Source of the DNA: Alphaproteobacteria bacterium
GTDB lineage: Bacteria; Pseudomonadota; Alphaproteobacteria; Rhizobiales; Xanthobacteraceae
Length of the DNA: 41,539 nt
NCBI GenBank assembly: GCA_005884765.1
Contig: VAZV01000211.1
Span: forward strand, 1-41,539
Direction: 5' to 3'
The notes below the pieces were generated by a model. It did not search any database and was not told the origin of the DNA. It worked only from the letters and a program-made list of their open reading frames with translations. Position 1 is the stretch's first letter. Each line of letters opens with the position of its first letter. Positions 33,643-41,539 of the stretch are shown here, piece after piece. Position numbers and translations under genes: made by a program.

Positions 33643-36378
33643 TCAACCTGCGCTCAGTCCTCGCCAGACGTCAATGATGTACCTTCGGGCCTCGGCGAGG
33701 TCAAACCGGGAGCCACGGGCCGCCGCCAGCTCGAACGCATCCGCACCCAGCCTGGCCTTGGCTTTGTCGACGGCGTTGCGGGCCGCCCGGTCGAGCTTTA
33801 ACGGCGACGCCTTCAGCGCCCCCACCAAAACCGCAAGCTGTTCGTCCGCTTGCAGCGCCAAAAGCGGCTGGAGCAGGGAGCGGATCGTGAGCCAGGTGTA
33901 GAAAGTCGTCCCGTGGCTCGGAAGATCGATCAGGTAGCGAACATGGATCGCGAGCGCCTCGGCAGGCAGAGCATCCGCGGCTTTTAGATCGGCGATCAAC
34001 TGCTTGACCCGCTGCGAGCCCAGGTGATTGCCCGCCATCACGGCCCAGTCCGCGGAGACCTGGTACTCATCGATGGCGCGTGCGGCATCCTGCGCGATAC
34101 CCCCGCGCGCATAATAAACATATCCCATCAGCGTGGGCTGCATCGCGGGCTGTGCGATCTCTGTGGCTTCGCGGACCAGTTCGCGCGCGCCCTCCAGATC
34201 TCCCATCCGCGCCCTGACGTAAGATGCCACGCACATCGACATCACCTGGCAAGCGGTGTTTTCCGCAAGCTTGGCCTGCTCTGTTGCGGCCGCAAGCTGA
34301 TCGATGCAGCCTCGGGTGTCGCCGGACCACTGCGCCATCTGGCCGGCGACATGGGCAAGCCAGCCCTGACTGCTGCGCGACCTCGCGGCCTCAATCCTAA
34401 AGCCGCGCTCCACGAAGCCCGCGGCCTTGGTTTGATCGCCCTCGGCGTGGAAGGCGTGGCCGGCGGCTCCGGCCAGGAACATCGGCGCCTGTTCGAGCTC
34501 ATCGGCGCCCGGCCTTGCCATGATCCGTTCGTACCAGGTCGCGGTTTCAGCTCCGCGGTGCGAGTAGTTGAACAGGAACAGAGGCGCCGCCAGCTCCGCC
34601 GCCAGTTTCAGATTGCGCGTGACGGTCCGCTCGAAGGCGGCACGCAGGTTGGACAATTCGTCGTAGATCGCGTTTGCCGCCTTGGCTTCATTGACGGTCG
34701 CGATCTGTTGACCGAGTTGCCGGCATCGCGCCGCATAGACCTCGCAATGGCGGGCCTCCACGGTCTGGAGCGGGGTCGCCTGGTCCAGCATTTCGCGGGC
34801 AAAGGCCTGCACGGTTTGCAGCATTCGCAAATGATGACGGCTGGTGTCGCGCGCGAGCAGCGACGTCTCGACGAGTTCGTCGATCCCGCGCAGCACCTCG
34901 GATTCGCTCGTGATGTCGCCGGCACAGACGGCGAGCGCCTGCTCTTCATGGAAGGAGCCTGAGAATACCGACAGCCGCTGCAGCACCTGGCGGCTGTTGG
35001 GATCGAGCAGCTCGTAGGACCATTCCAGCGTCTGCCGCAGCGTTTGGTGGCGGCCGCTGCGGCGGCGGAAAATGCTCGCTTGCAGGTCGAGCGGCTTTGT
35101 CACGCCGCTTTCGATGCTCGCAAGACTATGCCGTCGCAACTGCGCGGCTGCGATCTCGATGGCGAGCGGAATGCAATCGAGATTGGCGCAAATCCGCTCG
35201 ATGACGGCAAAATCATCCGCCGTTGGATGAAAACGCCGATTGCCGAGCCGGCCGCGTTCTTCGAACAGGCGCGCGGCCACGGATTGCCCGGCACCATCGG
35301 CGCCTTGCAGGCGGGCATTGAGCGAGGAGACCTCGTACAAGGCCTCGCCCTCGACCCCGAGCGGACGCCGGCTGGTGTTGATCAGGAATAATTCGCCGCA
35401 GGTCGAGCCGAGCTCGGTGATGGCATCGGCGACCGGATCGAGCACATGCTCGCAATTATCCATCACCAGGATCGCGCGCGAGCGCTGCAGGCGTTCGAGC
35501 ACCTGGATGCGCGGCTCGGTGCCGGGCACCGGCAGGATCAAGAGCGCTTCGGCGACCGCCGGCCAAACCTCGCTGTCGCGCTCCAGCGCCGACAGATCGA
35601 CCAGCCACGCGCCATCGGGAAACGTCGCCTCCAGCACGCGGGCGAATTCGATCGCAAGGCGCGTCTTGCCCATGCCGCCGGGACCAATCAGGGTCAAGAG
35701 CCTCGATTCAAGCGCCACTTGCGCCAGCTCGTCGAGCTCGCGCTCGCGGCCCAGGAACGAGCTCAGGTTTGCCGGCAGGTTGCCGCTGGCGCTTTCGCGT
35801 TTGCCCCCGATCGGCGGGAACGCGGTCGGCAGGTCGGACGCCGAGACCTGGTGAACCCGAATAGGTTCGATGCCCTTGAAATGGTGTTCGCCGAGGTCGG
35901 ACAACTGGAACGGCGTCCGCACGAGGTCGGTCGCCAGCCGCTCCACGGTCACGCCCGACAACAGGATTTGATCGGCGTTGGCCGCGCTTTGCAATCGCGT
36001 CGCCGTCGGCAGCGCGGGGCCGAAGAAATCATTGTCCCCGCGCGCCCGCGTCAGCCCGGTGTGGATGCCGAAGCGGATCTGCAGCCGCCCGGTGGGGCCC
36101 CAGGAGATCCGGCGCATCTCGCGCTGTGCTTCGATGGCGGCCTGCACCGCATCGAGCGGCCGGTCGAAGATCGCCAGCACGCCGTCGCCGGTCGAGCGGA
36201 ATGGATCGCCGGCATGACGGCGGATCGCGTCGCACAGAATCTGGTCGTGCAGATCCATGGCGTTCATCATGTCGTTGGGATAGCGGCGCAGCAGCGCGGT
36301 CGAGCCCACGATATCGGTGGTGAGGATCGTCCTTTCCCGGACATCCGCCGATGTTTCAGACGATTCGGTCCTGGTCAT
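33643..36378 (-). CDS. Cyclase-like/STAND ATPase regulator
   Basis: The 911-residue protein starts with a class III nucleotidyl cyclase-like domain (TILTTDIVGSTALL, Asp22; RSTGDG, Asp65). The position that holds the catalytic Asn in active cyclases (vNlAaRl) reads LPTATRL, so activity is doubtful. A STAND/NB-ARC-type ATPase follows: Walker A GPGGMGKT at 232-239, Walker B LVMDNCEH at 305-311. The last 400 residues are helical repeats of TPR type. The layout is that of signal-transducing ATPase regulators such as those with adenylate cyclase N-terminal domains. ATG 36378 is used because a longer frame (to 36528) adds 50 unrelated residues. It precedes the peroxidase operon on the same strand by 58 bases, so it could be its regulator or first gene. 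Confidence 0.88.
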   Translation of the reverse strand: MTRTESSETSADVRERTILTTDIVGSTALLRRYPNDMMNAMDLHDQILCDAIRRHAGDPFRSTGDGVLAIFDRPLDAVQAAIEAQREMRRISWGPTGRLQIRFGIHTGLTRARGDNDFFGPALPTATRLQSAANADQILLSGVTVERLATDLVRTPFQLSDLGEHHFKGIEPIRVHQVSASDLPTAFPPIGGKRESASGNLPANLSSFLGRERELDELAQVALESRLLTLIGPGGMGKTRLAIEFARVLEATFPDGAWLVDLSALERDSEVWPAVAEALLILPVPGTEPRIQVLERLQRSRAILVMDNCEHVLDPVADAITELGSTCGELFLINTSRRPLGVEGEALYEVSSLNARLQGADGAGQSVAARLFEERGRLGNRRFHPTADDFAVIERICANLDCIPLAIEIAAAQLRRHSLASIESGVTKPLDLQASIFRRRSGRHQTLRQTLEWSYELLDPNSRQVLQRLSVFSGSFHEEQALAVCAGDITSESEVLRGIDELVETSLLARDTSRHHLRMLQTVQAFAREMLDQATPLQTVEARHCEVYAARCRQLGQQIATVNEAKAANAIYDELSNLRAAFERTVTRNLKLAAELAAPLFLFNYSHRGAETATWYERIMARPGADELEQAPMFLAGAAGHAFHAEGDQTKAAGFVERGFRIEAARSRSSQGWLAHVAGQMAQWSGDTRGCIDQLAAATEQAKLAENTACQVMSMCVASYVRARMGDLEGARELVREATEIAQPAMQPTLMGYVYYARGGIAQDAARAIDEYQVSADWAVMAGNHLGSQRVKQLIADLKAADALPAEALAIHVRYLIDLPSHGTTFYTWLTIRSLLQPLLALQADEQLAVLVGALKASPLKLDRAARNAVDKAKARLGADAFELAAARGSRFDLAEARRYIIDVWRGLSAG

Positions 36379-36955
36379 CACGTCGCATTCAACCACGAGA
36401 ATTAGCCTGCACTTTCCCCACCCCCATGGCTGGTGTCCCTCGCTTCCCGGTAGCACAGGGCAGCCAGCACCGGCATGCACCCAGTCCCAGATCGTAGGTT
36501 CGAGTTCGAGAGGACGGCCGGCCCGCAACCCAGCAATTCCCGCAGGCCAGCGGTCTCAAAGTGCCCTGACGATACGGCAGTTCGAGGGCGGCTCACTTCT
36601 ACGTGATATCGGGAATGGGTGCAATCGAGGGGGTGGTGGGCGGACCATGCACGGTGCGGCATGGAGAAGTCGATGATTTTCGCTGACGCCGGAACCGGAC
36701 ACGAAACTCTTACCCCGCCCTCGAATGAAGTGCCGGTCGGGAAAGAGGCCTAGCGACGCAGCTGGCGAAGAAAGCGAGCTGAAGAGTTCGGCTGGGTCGA
36801 AGGGGCTTTTCAGTGGTGGAATTCCCCTCGCAGGGCTCCCCAGTCTGTCAATAGCAGCCTATGCTTCCCCTAACACAGGTAAGCAACCGCGGCGTGCATA
36901 AACAACAAGACGGAAGACCACGGTTTCTTACATCGGCTCGCAAGTGGGGAGGGGA
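36379..36955. other. Intergenic stretch at island edge
   Basis: About 580 bases between the minus-strand regulator and the plus-strand ABC-3C genes. No gene recognised; the only open frames are shadows without ribosome-binding sites. Somewhere here the base composition falls, marking the left edge of the island. I found no att site or tRNA fragment. Divergent promoters must lie in it. Confidence 0.5.
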
Positions 36956-38116
36956 ATGAACGTTGCTATAAAGGCTGTTAAGCATGCTGCGCCGGGACCT
37001 TATTTAGGCTTTGCGTTACAATCGGTGCGCCTCTGCTATCACCTGCTGACTTGCCCTAAGGAGGCGCAAGTTTCGCTGGAGCATTTGGATGACGTCGCCA
37101 TCCACAATCCCGACGACACCCTGGTTCTCGAACAAACCAAGAGTGCATTGAAACAGAATCCGCTGTCGGATTGGGCGGTAGACTTGTGGAAGGCAATAGC
37201 CAATTGGCTTGATAGCACATCGGCAGGCGAGATCGATCCGGAGAAATGTAAATTTCGACTCTATGTAACGCCGGAGCGAACTGGAGCTTGGGCGGAGGCA
37301 TTGAGTAAGTGCCACTCGGCTGAGAATGTTGCCAGTCTTGTGGCGGAAATAAAAGTGAAGCATGCGAAGAAAAAATCTTCAGCTTGTGCTCCGTACTTGC
37401 AGCGCTTTCTCGATGCACCGGAAAAAGACCGTGTCGCCATCGTAACGAACCTAAGTGTGGTAAGCGAAGAGGATCCTATCGAAGTCCTGCGCGCTCTTAT
37501 AAAGCCAACAGTCGCACCGGTATTGGTCGATGTCCTTTGCCACTCTGCAATTGGCATGGCCAAAGAGCAGGCGGATCACTTGATACGCAATGGCAAGCTC
37601 GCGTTGATCGATGGCAACGTATTCAAGGCCAACTTCATAAGCTTCGTGCAGAAAAATAATCTCCCTGGTTTGCTCACTTCATTTACGGCGGCGCCCGGAC
37701 AAGATGAGGTTTCAGCGGTACTATCAAAACGCCCAACATTTATTCGTCAGCTCGAAATCATCGAAACTAGTGAGGAAGATCGGGTAAGGGCGGTCAGCGA
37801 TTTTCTGAGAACATCGGCCGATAAATCTGTATGGGCGGAAAGCGGCCTCGTGTTTGAAGGCAGCCTTCGGGAGTGGGACGATGATCTCGTGCGGCGTCAC
37901 GGTCTGGTCTCCGGTGAAGTCTCTGATCTCTATGCCACTAAGGATGCTCCATTTAGGGGGCGCCAAAGTTACCGTCGGTGCGCCCAGTTGCAACCTCCAC
38001 TCGATGGTCGAGCAGTGCCAGGACATTTCGTGCACGGATGCTTCAACGTACTCGCGGACTCTATGCGACTCGGTTGGCATCCAGACTACCAAGCCTTTCT
38101 GAATGAAAGTACGTGA
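36956..38116 (+). CDS. ABC-3C effector: DUF4297-like nuclease with CTD
   Basis: The 386-residue protein has two parts. The N-terminal part resembles the DUF4297/Cap4 nuclease domain: LEHLDDVAIHNPDD then LVLEQTKSAL, giving Glu42, Asp46 and the Q60-x-K62 form of a PD-(D/E)xK active site. The C-terminal part ends GCFNVLADSMRLGWHPDYQ, the ABC-three-component C-terminal domain ending. In ABC-3C systems (described by Aravind and colleagues) this domain links the effector to the middle component and ATPase. The likely role is cleavage of foreign or damaged nucleic acid once the ATPase senses a trigger. ATG 36956 follows GGGGAGGGGA; GTG 36944 is an alternative. It ends in TGATG with the next gene. 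GC is visibly lower than in neighbouring genes. Confidence 0.8.
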   Translation: MNVAIKAVKHAAPGPYLGFALQSVRLCYHLLTCPKEAQVSLEHLDDVAIHNPDDTLVLEQTKSALKQNPLSDWAVDLWKAIANWLDSTSAGEIDPEKCKFRLYVTPERTGAWAEALSKCHSAENVASLVAEIKVKHAKKKSSACAPYLQRFLDAPEKDRVAIVTNLSVVSEEDPIEVLRALIKPTVAPVLVDVLCHSAIGMAKEQADHLIRNGKLALIDGNVFKANFISFVQKNNLPGLLTSFTAAPGQDEVSAVLSKRPTFIRQLEIIETSEEDRVRAVSDFLRTSADKSVWAESGLVFEGSLREWDDDLVRRHGLVSGEVSDLYATKDAPFRGRQSYRRCAQLQPPLDGRAVPGHFVHGCFNVLADSMRLGWHPDYQAFLNEST

Positions 38117-38628
38117 TGGTTACGGTTGCGCTGAGCGCCCCCTCTCTGAATGAAGTCGAAATCGTCCAGAATCCGGCATTAGGTGCATATGCTATTTGGC
38201 GTTTTGGTTTGGGGTTTCAAAGTGAGGATAGCCGTCCAGCTGCTTTCCCGCTCGCGTTCCTAGTTCTGCCGCTTGTTCTACATCGGCCAACCTTAGGGAT
38301 GATCAGCTCAACGCAAAGGGCATCGGGGCTAGCCTTGTTTGCTGCTAAGCTAAGCCACGAACGTGAAAATCTACTTGCAGTACACGAACGTGCGCTTGCC
38401 CTTCGGCGACTGACATTGCAATCAATCGCCATGGGCATCGGGGAGCGTCTCCTGACGCTTGACTACGTATCCACGACCATCCGCGCCAATACGCCTGACT
38501 CGACCATTCGAAAGCCGGTGCTGCCCGAACGAATTAGGAATTTTGCGGGAGCCGCGGACAAGGTCGGCTATTGGTGCTCCAAGCTCAGTTTGCACCAAGT
38601 TGCATCTACGTTAGCCGTGGAGTTCTGA
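38116..38628 (+). CDS. ABC-3C middle component
   Basis: The 170-residue protein has the pattern of the ABC-three-component middle component: an N-terminal NPALGAYAIWRFGLGF block, then LPLVLH, and ISSTQRASGLALFAAK around residue 75, followed by helices. In these systems it bridges the effector and the ABC ATPase. The start uses the ATG in TGATG, overlapping the previous stop by one base; a GTG one codon earlier is possible. Its own stop overlaps the ATPase start in another TGATG. The double coupling implies fixed stoichiometry. Confidence 0.75.
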   Translation: MVTVALSAPSLNEVEIVQNPALGAYAIWRFGLGFQSEDSRPAAFPLAFLVLPLVLHRPTLGMISSTQRASGLALFAAKLSHERENLLAVHERALALRRLTLQSIAMGIGERLLTLDYVSTTIRANTPDSTIRKPVLPERIRNFAGAADKVGYWCSKLSLHQVASTLAVEF

Positions 38629-40585
38629 TGTATTTTCAGCTTCGCAAGCTCGTACTTTGGCCTCGCACTAACGCACCACCCCGGGTGCTAACATTTACGC
38701 TTGGAAGCGTTAACATCATTAGCGGCGCATCTAAGACCGGAAAGTCTGCAGTTATTCCCATTGTCGATTACTGCTTGGGCGCGGACAAATGTGCTATCCC
38801 GGTCGGTGTCATTCGCGAGAATTGCGCGTGGTTTGGAATTGTCCTTGAGACAATCGAGGGACAAAAGCTTTTGGCAAGGCGCGAACCGGGCGACCAACAG
38901 AAGACTGGTGACATGGTCCTCATTGAGGGGCCAGAAGTCGAAGTGCCCGATCGTATCAATGAGAAGAACACCAACTTAGATACTGTCAAAGATGTTTTGA
39001 ACCGATTGGCTGGACTGACCAATCTTGAGTTCGAGCCAGGCACAGAAAGCGGATTCAAATCACGCCCCAGTTTTCGCGATTTAATGGCCTTCACCTTTCA
39101 GCCGCAGAATATTGTCGCAAATCCAGACGTGATGTTTTTCAAAGCCGATACGACGGAACATCGGGAGAAACTGAAAACAATTTTCCCTTACATCCTTGGT
39201 GCCATCACAGCCAATGTGTTGCAGGCAAGATTTGAGCTAGATCGACTAAATCGGATCTTACGCCGCAAAGAGGTGGAACTCCGGGGAATCGTATCGGCGA
39301 CGTCGGCGTGGCAGCTTGAGGCGCAGGGCTGGCTTAGGCAAGCAATTGAACTCGGGCTCCTACCCGCCGACCAAACTATACCCGCAGACTGGCCCAGCGT
39401 TGTTGATCTGCTTCGCCGCATCGCCGCCAGCAATACTCGAAACGCCAGGCCTACCCTCGCGGGAATCGACGTAACCCTTACGCGACTTGAGATACTTCGT
39501 CGCGAAGAGACCGAGGTCGCCGCGAGACTCAGTGAGCACAGGCAACGCCTCAACGAGCTACGGCGATTGCTAGAGAGTAGCGAAGCTTATGGTGGCGCCA
39601 TGCGCATTCAGCGAGATCGCCTTAGTCTTGCGAGTTGGCTTCGAGGCATGGTCGATAATGATGTCAATGACCCTCTTGTCAAATTGGGGCATGGTGAACG
39701 AGACCGGCTAGTAATTCTCTGCGATAATCTTGAAGCCTTGGAGGTAAGACTGAGATCTCATCCCAGTGTATCTGATACACTGGACAAGGAGATGTTGCGT
39801 CAGCGCTCGGCAGCGGAAGAGGTACTTGGACGCCTGAATCAAATTCGGGCAGAAGTTACGGATCTTGAGCGGAATTCTGAGGCAGCTCGAGAGGTCGCCG
39901 ACCATTTTGATCGAATGGAGCGCTTTCTCGGACGGCTAGAGCAAGCGTTGCAACTATACGACAGAGCTGACCAGTCCTCCGATTTACGGGATGAAATCTC
40001 CAAATTGCGTACGCAAATCGACCAGCTACAAAAAGTTATTTCCGAAGCTGAAATCCGACGAAAGCTGAGCAATGCGCTTGGTAGGATCGAAAACTCAACG
40101 AGCCAGCTTGTGCCTCGTCTCGACGCTGAATGGCCTGATGCGCCTGTACGTCTCATCGTCGACGACTTAACCGTCAAGGTCATTCGTGGAAGCAGAGACG
40201 ACTATCTTTGGGAAATTGGAAGCGGAGCCAACTGGCTCGCGTATCATGTGGCGCTGACGCTAGCCTTACAGAAATTCTTTCTCACTGAACCTAATCATTT
40301 TGTGCCCGGCCTACTTATCTATGACCAACCCAGCCAAGTCTATTTCCCGAAGCGAACAGCACACGAAGACGATGCAGATAACATCACTCTAAGCGATCAA
40401 GACGTTGTTGCAGTTAGAAAGGTATTCGCCCTTCTTGGTGAAGAGGCCCATGCGGCAGGGGTCGCCTCCAGATAATTGTGCTCGATCATGCTGACGAAGG
40501 AGTGTGGGGCGGGCTTGCTGGCGTTGGCTTGACTGAAGAATGGCGTGGGAGTGCCCTTGTTCCTTCAGAGTGGCTGAGGAGGTGA
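38628..40585 (+). pseudogene. ABC-3C DUF3732 ATPase, frameshifted near C-terminus
   Basis: The open frame 38628-40475 encodes 615 residues of a DUF3732 ABC ATPase. It has Walker A GASKTGKS at 33-40, a long coiled-coil region roughly at 200-500, SGANWLAYH as the likely signature segment, and Walker B LLIYDQPSQVYF with Asp566 (Gln in place of the usual Glu). It ends abruptly at AAGVASR. The next frame, from 40463 to a stop at 40583-40585, reads LQIIVLDHADEGVWGG and then GLTEEWRGSALVPSEWLRR, which continues the family C-terminus. LDHA holds the ABC switch histidine. One base missing, or two extra, near 40458-40463 would explain the break. The whole protein would be about 652 residues. Confidence 0.85.
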
Positions 40586-40624
40586 GGCCGATGCGATGGT
40601 GAGCTAGGTGACGGGTCCATCTAT

Positions 40625-41145
40625 TTGATTCCCCTAGCTACCCTCTCGCAAGCTCGGTTGATTGCGCCAGACGACGACGGGCAAATCGATGCGCCGCGCA
40701 TTGCGTTGCATGCTTGCCATGCGCAAATTGCCCGTCGCGCTAATTCGTCGCAACCCGACGGCATTGCCGCTGACCCCAAATCAGATTTACGACTCATCTC
40801 GTCCCGCTCCTCTTAAAGGGGCGCTCGCGATCGTCACGAACGTGGGGCGGGATGCGGTGGACGCAGACAGCGCGCAAGACGAACGCGCTGCGAGCGGACG
40901 GTGAAATCGTGTGGTCCTGACGCCCCGACGCTGGCGTCAAGCTTGCAGGTCTCGACCTGCAGGCGACAGTGGCAAAAAAGCCCGGTCACTGGGGAGAGCG
41001 CGTTATAAGCCGTAAACCATTGCGCGGGGAATGTCGGGTGAAACCGGTGTGACCGTGGTGACTACGCTCGTGCGCTTTTTTCTTTGCGTGCGAGGCTGCG
41101 GGCGCATCGTGCGCCCGGCATTCCCTGCGCCCTCAAATATCCGAG
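40625..41145. repeat. Long dispersed repeat of bradyrhizobial type
   Basis: The stretch contains blocks I recognise from memory from many intergenic sites in Bradyrhizobium genomes. Examples are GCGCCGCGCATTGCGTTGC, CAAATCAGATTTACGACTC, GAAATCGTGTGGTCCTGACG, AAAAAAGCCCGGTC and TAAGCCGTAAACCATTGCGC. It holds short open frames without family resemblance, and I do not call them genes. It also marks the right edge of the ABC-3C island. The claim rests on memory, not on a search. Confidence 0.6.
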
Positions 41146-41207
41146 GGACATTGTTCTTAAAGCTCGGGCGCACTCCGCGTCGCGGGATCGCGGACTCATC
41201 CCCAACT

Positions 41208-41310
41208 GTCATCGTCCGGCTTGACCGGACGATCCAGTATTCCAGAGGCGCCAGCGATGGAGTCGATAGGCCGCGGCGCACTGGATACCCGCTTTCGCGG
41301 GTATGACGAG
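41208..41310. repeat. Palindromic intergenic repeat, TGTCATCGTCCGG family
   Basis: It begins TGTCATCGTCCGGCTTGACC with inner inverted arms CGTCCGG/CCGGACG and ends ACCCGCTTTCGCGGGTATGACGA, another hairpin (CCCGC/GCGGG). It lies between the long repeat and the IS66 end. Confidence 0.7.
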
Positions 41311-41348
41311 CAACACAAATTCAAATGGTGGGCTCGCTTCGCTTGGCC

Positions 41349-41539
41349 GTAAGCGGTGTTTTGCGGCCACCTTTCAGGTGATGTGCTGATCTGCGAGTCT
41401 GCGGTTTGGTTTTGACCGTTAGGCTTAGAATGGACACTGAACATATTGCTATCACGGAGCCGGTTCGGCGGCTGGAGGTTTTCACCGGAACCGGTCGCCG
41501 GCGGAAGTGGAGCCATGAGGACAAGGCGCGGATTGTCGC
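41349..41539 (+). mobile_element. IS66-family element, left end (partial)
   Basis: GTAAGCGGTGTTTTGCGGCC at 41349 is the characteristic IS66-family terminal inverted repeat. About 80 bases later the accessory gene tnpA opens. The element runs off the window, so the right end and the 8-bp target duplication cannot be checked. Confidence 0.85.
41430..41539 (+). CDS. tnpA: IS66 accessory protein TnpA (partial)
   Basis: The first 36 codons encode a protein beginning MDTEHIAITEPVRRLEVF, with GRRRKWSHEDKARIV, the helix-turn-helix start of IS66 TnpA (IS3/IS911-like orfA fold). The gene continues beyond the window. TnpA acts with TnpB and the TnpC transposase of the same element. Confidence 0.88.
   Translation, partial: MDTEHIAITEPVRRLEVFTGTGRRRKWSHEDKARIV

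Noticed and set aside
40625..40816. 63-codon plus-strand frame after the ABC-3C ATPase
   Set aside because: It falls inside the long genus-type repeat and has no ribosome-binding site.
41031..41306. 91-codon plus-strand frame near the right end
   Set aside because: It lies wholly inside dispersed repeats and starts within the repeat block; most likely not expressed.

Overview
The window looks like chromosome of a Bradyrhizobium-type alphaproteobacterium (order Hyphomicrobiales). The evidence is the high GC content, the local gene order (rpmB, DUF3108 protein, SUV3-like helicase, S4 protein, fdxA, carD), the many palindromic intergenic repeats, and a long dispersed repeat at about 40.6-41.15 kb that I recognise from memory as typical of that genus. 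No database search was run.

Layout. 1-4.2 kb: an IS-end-like motif, tRNA-Arg(CCT), a GFA-family enzyme, two small exported proteins, a ketopantoate-reductase-like enzyme, a YidB-like protein and a GlsB/YeaQ membrane protein. 4.2-13.75 kb: an acyl-CoA catabolic cluster with an SDR, paired acyl-CoA dehydrogenases, two crotonases, an ADP-forming acyl-CoA synthetase, a VOC protein and an orphan solute-binding protein. The divergent promoter regions at both ends of this cluster carry the same 15-bp palindrome (CTCCGCTATGCGGAA and TTCCGCAAAGCGGAA), which suggests one regulator, possibly of the IclR type. 14-21.6 kb: a SnoaL-like protein, two tandem exported alpha/beta-hydrolase paralogs (one with LysM), an ICMT-like methyltransferase, a DUF962-epimerase pair, an SNase-like protein and an M48 lipoprotein protease. 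21.6-29.4 kb: a cluster of palindromic repeats, then carD, fdxA, an S4 protein, a large helicase broken by a 29-bp tandem duplication, a DUF3108 protein and rpmB.

30.3-36.4 kb: a three-gene heme-peroxidase operon (catalase-like protein, uncharacterised protein, DyP-type peroxidase with an altered GxxDG motif). Upstream on the same strand lies a 911-residue protein combining a nucleotidyl-cyclase-like domain, a STAND-type ATPase and a helical repeat region, a plausible sensor or regulator.

36.9-40.6 kb: a visibly lower-GC island encoding an ABC-three-component (ABC-3C) conflict system. It has a DUF4297/Cap4-like nuclease fused to the ABC-3C C-terminal domain, a middle component and a DUF3732 ABC ATPase, all joined by TGATG overlaps. 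The ATPase frame is broken about 40 codons before its natural end, which removes the H-loop. The island is followed by the long repeat and the left end of an IS66-family element that runs off the window. This is the most interesting system in the window. The nuclease-CTD fusion and the ATPase frameshift are the points most worth checking.
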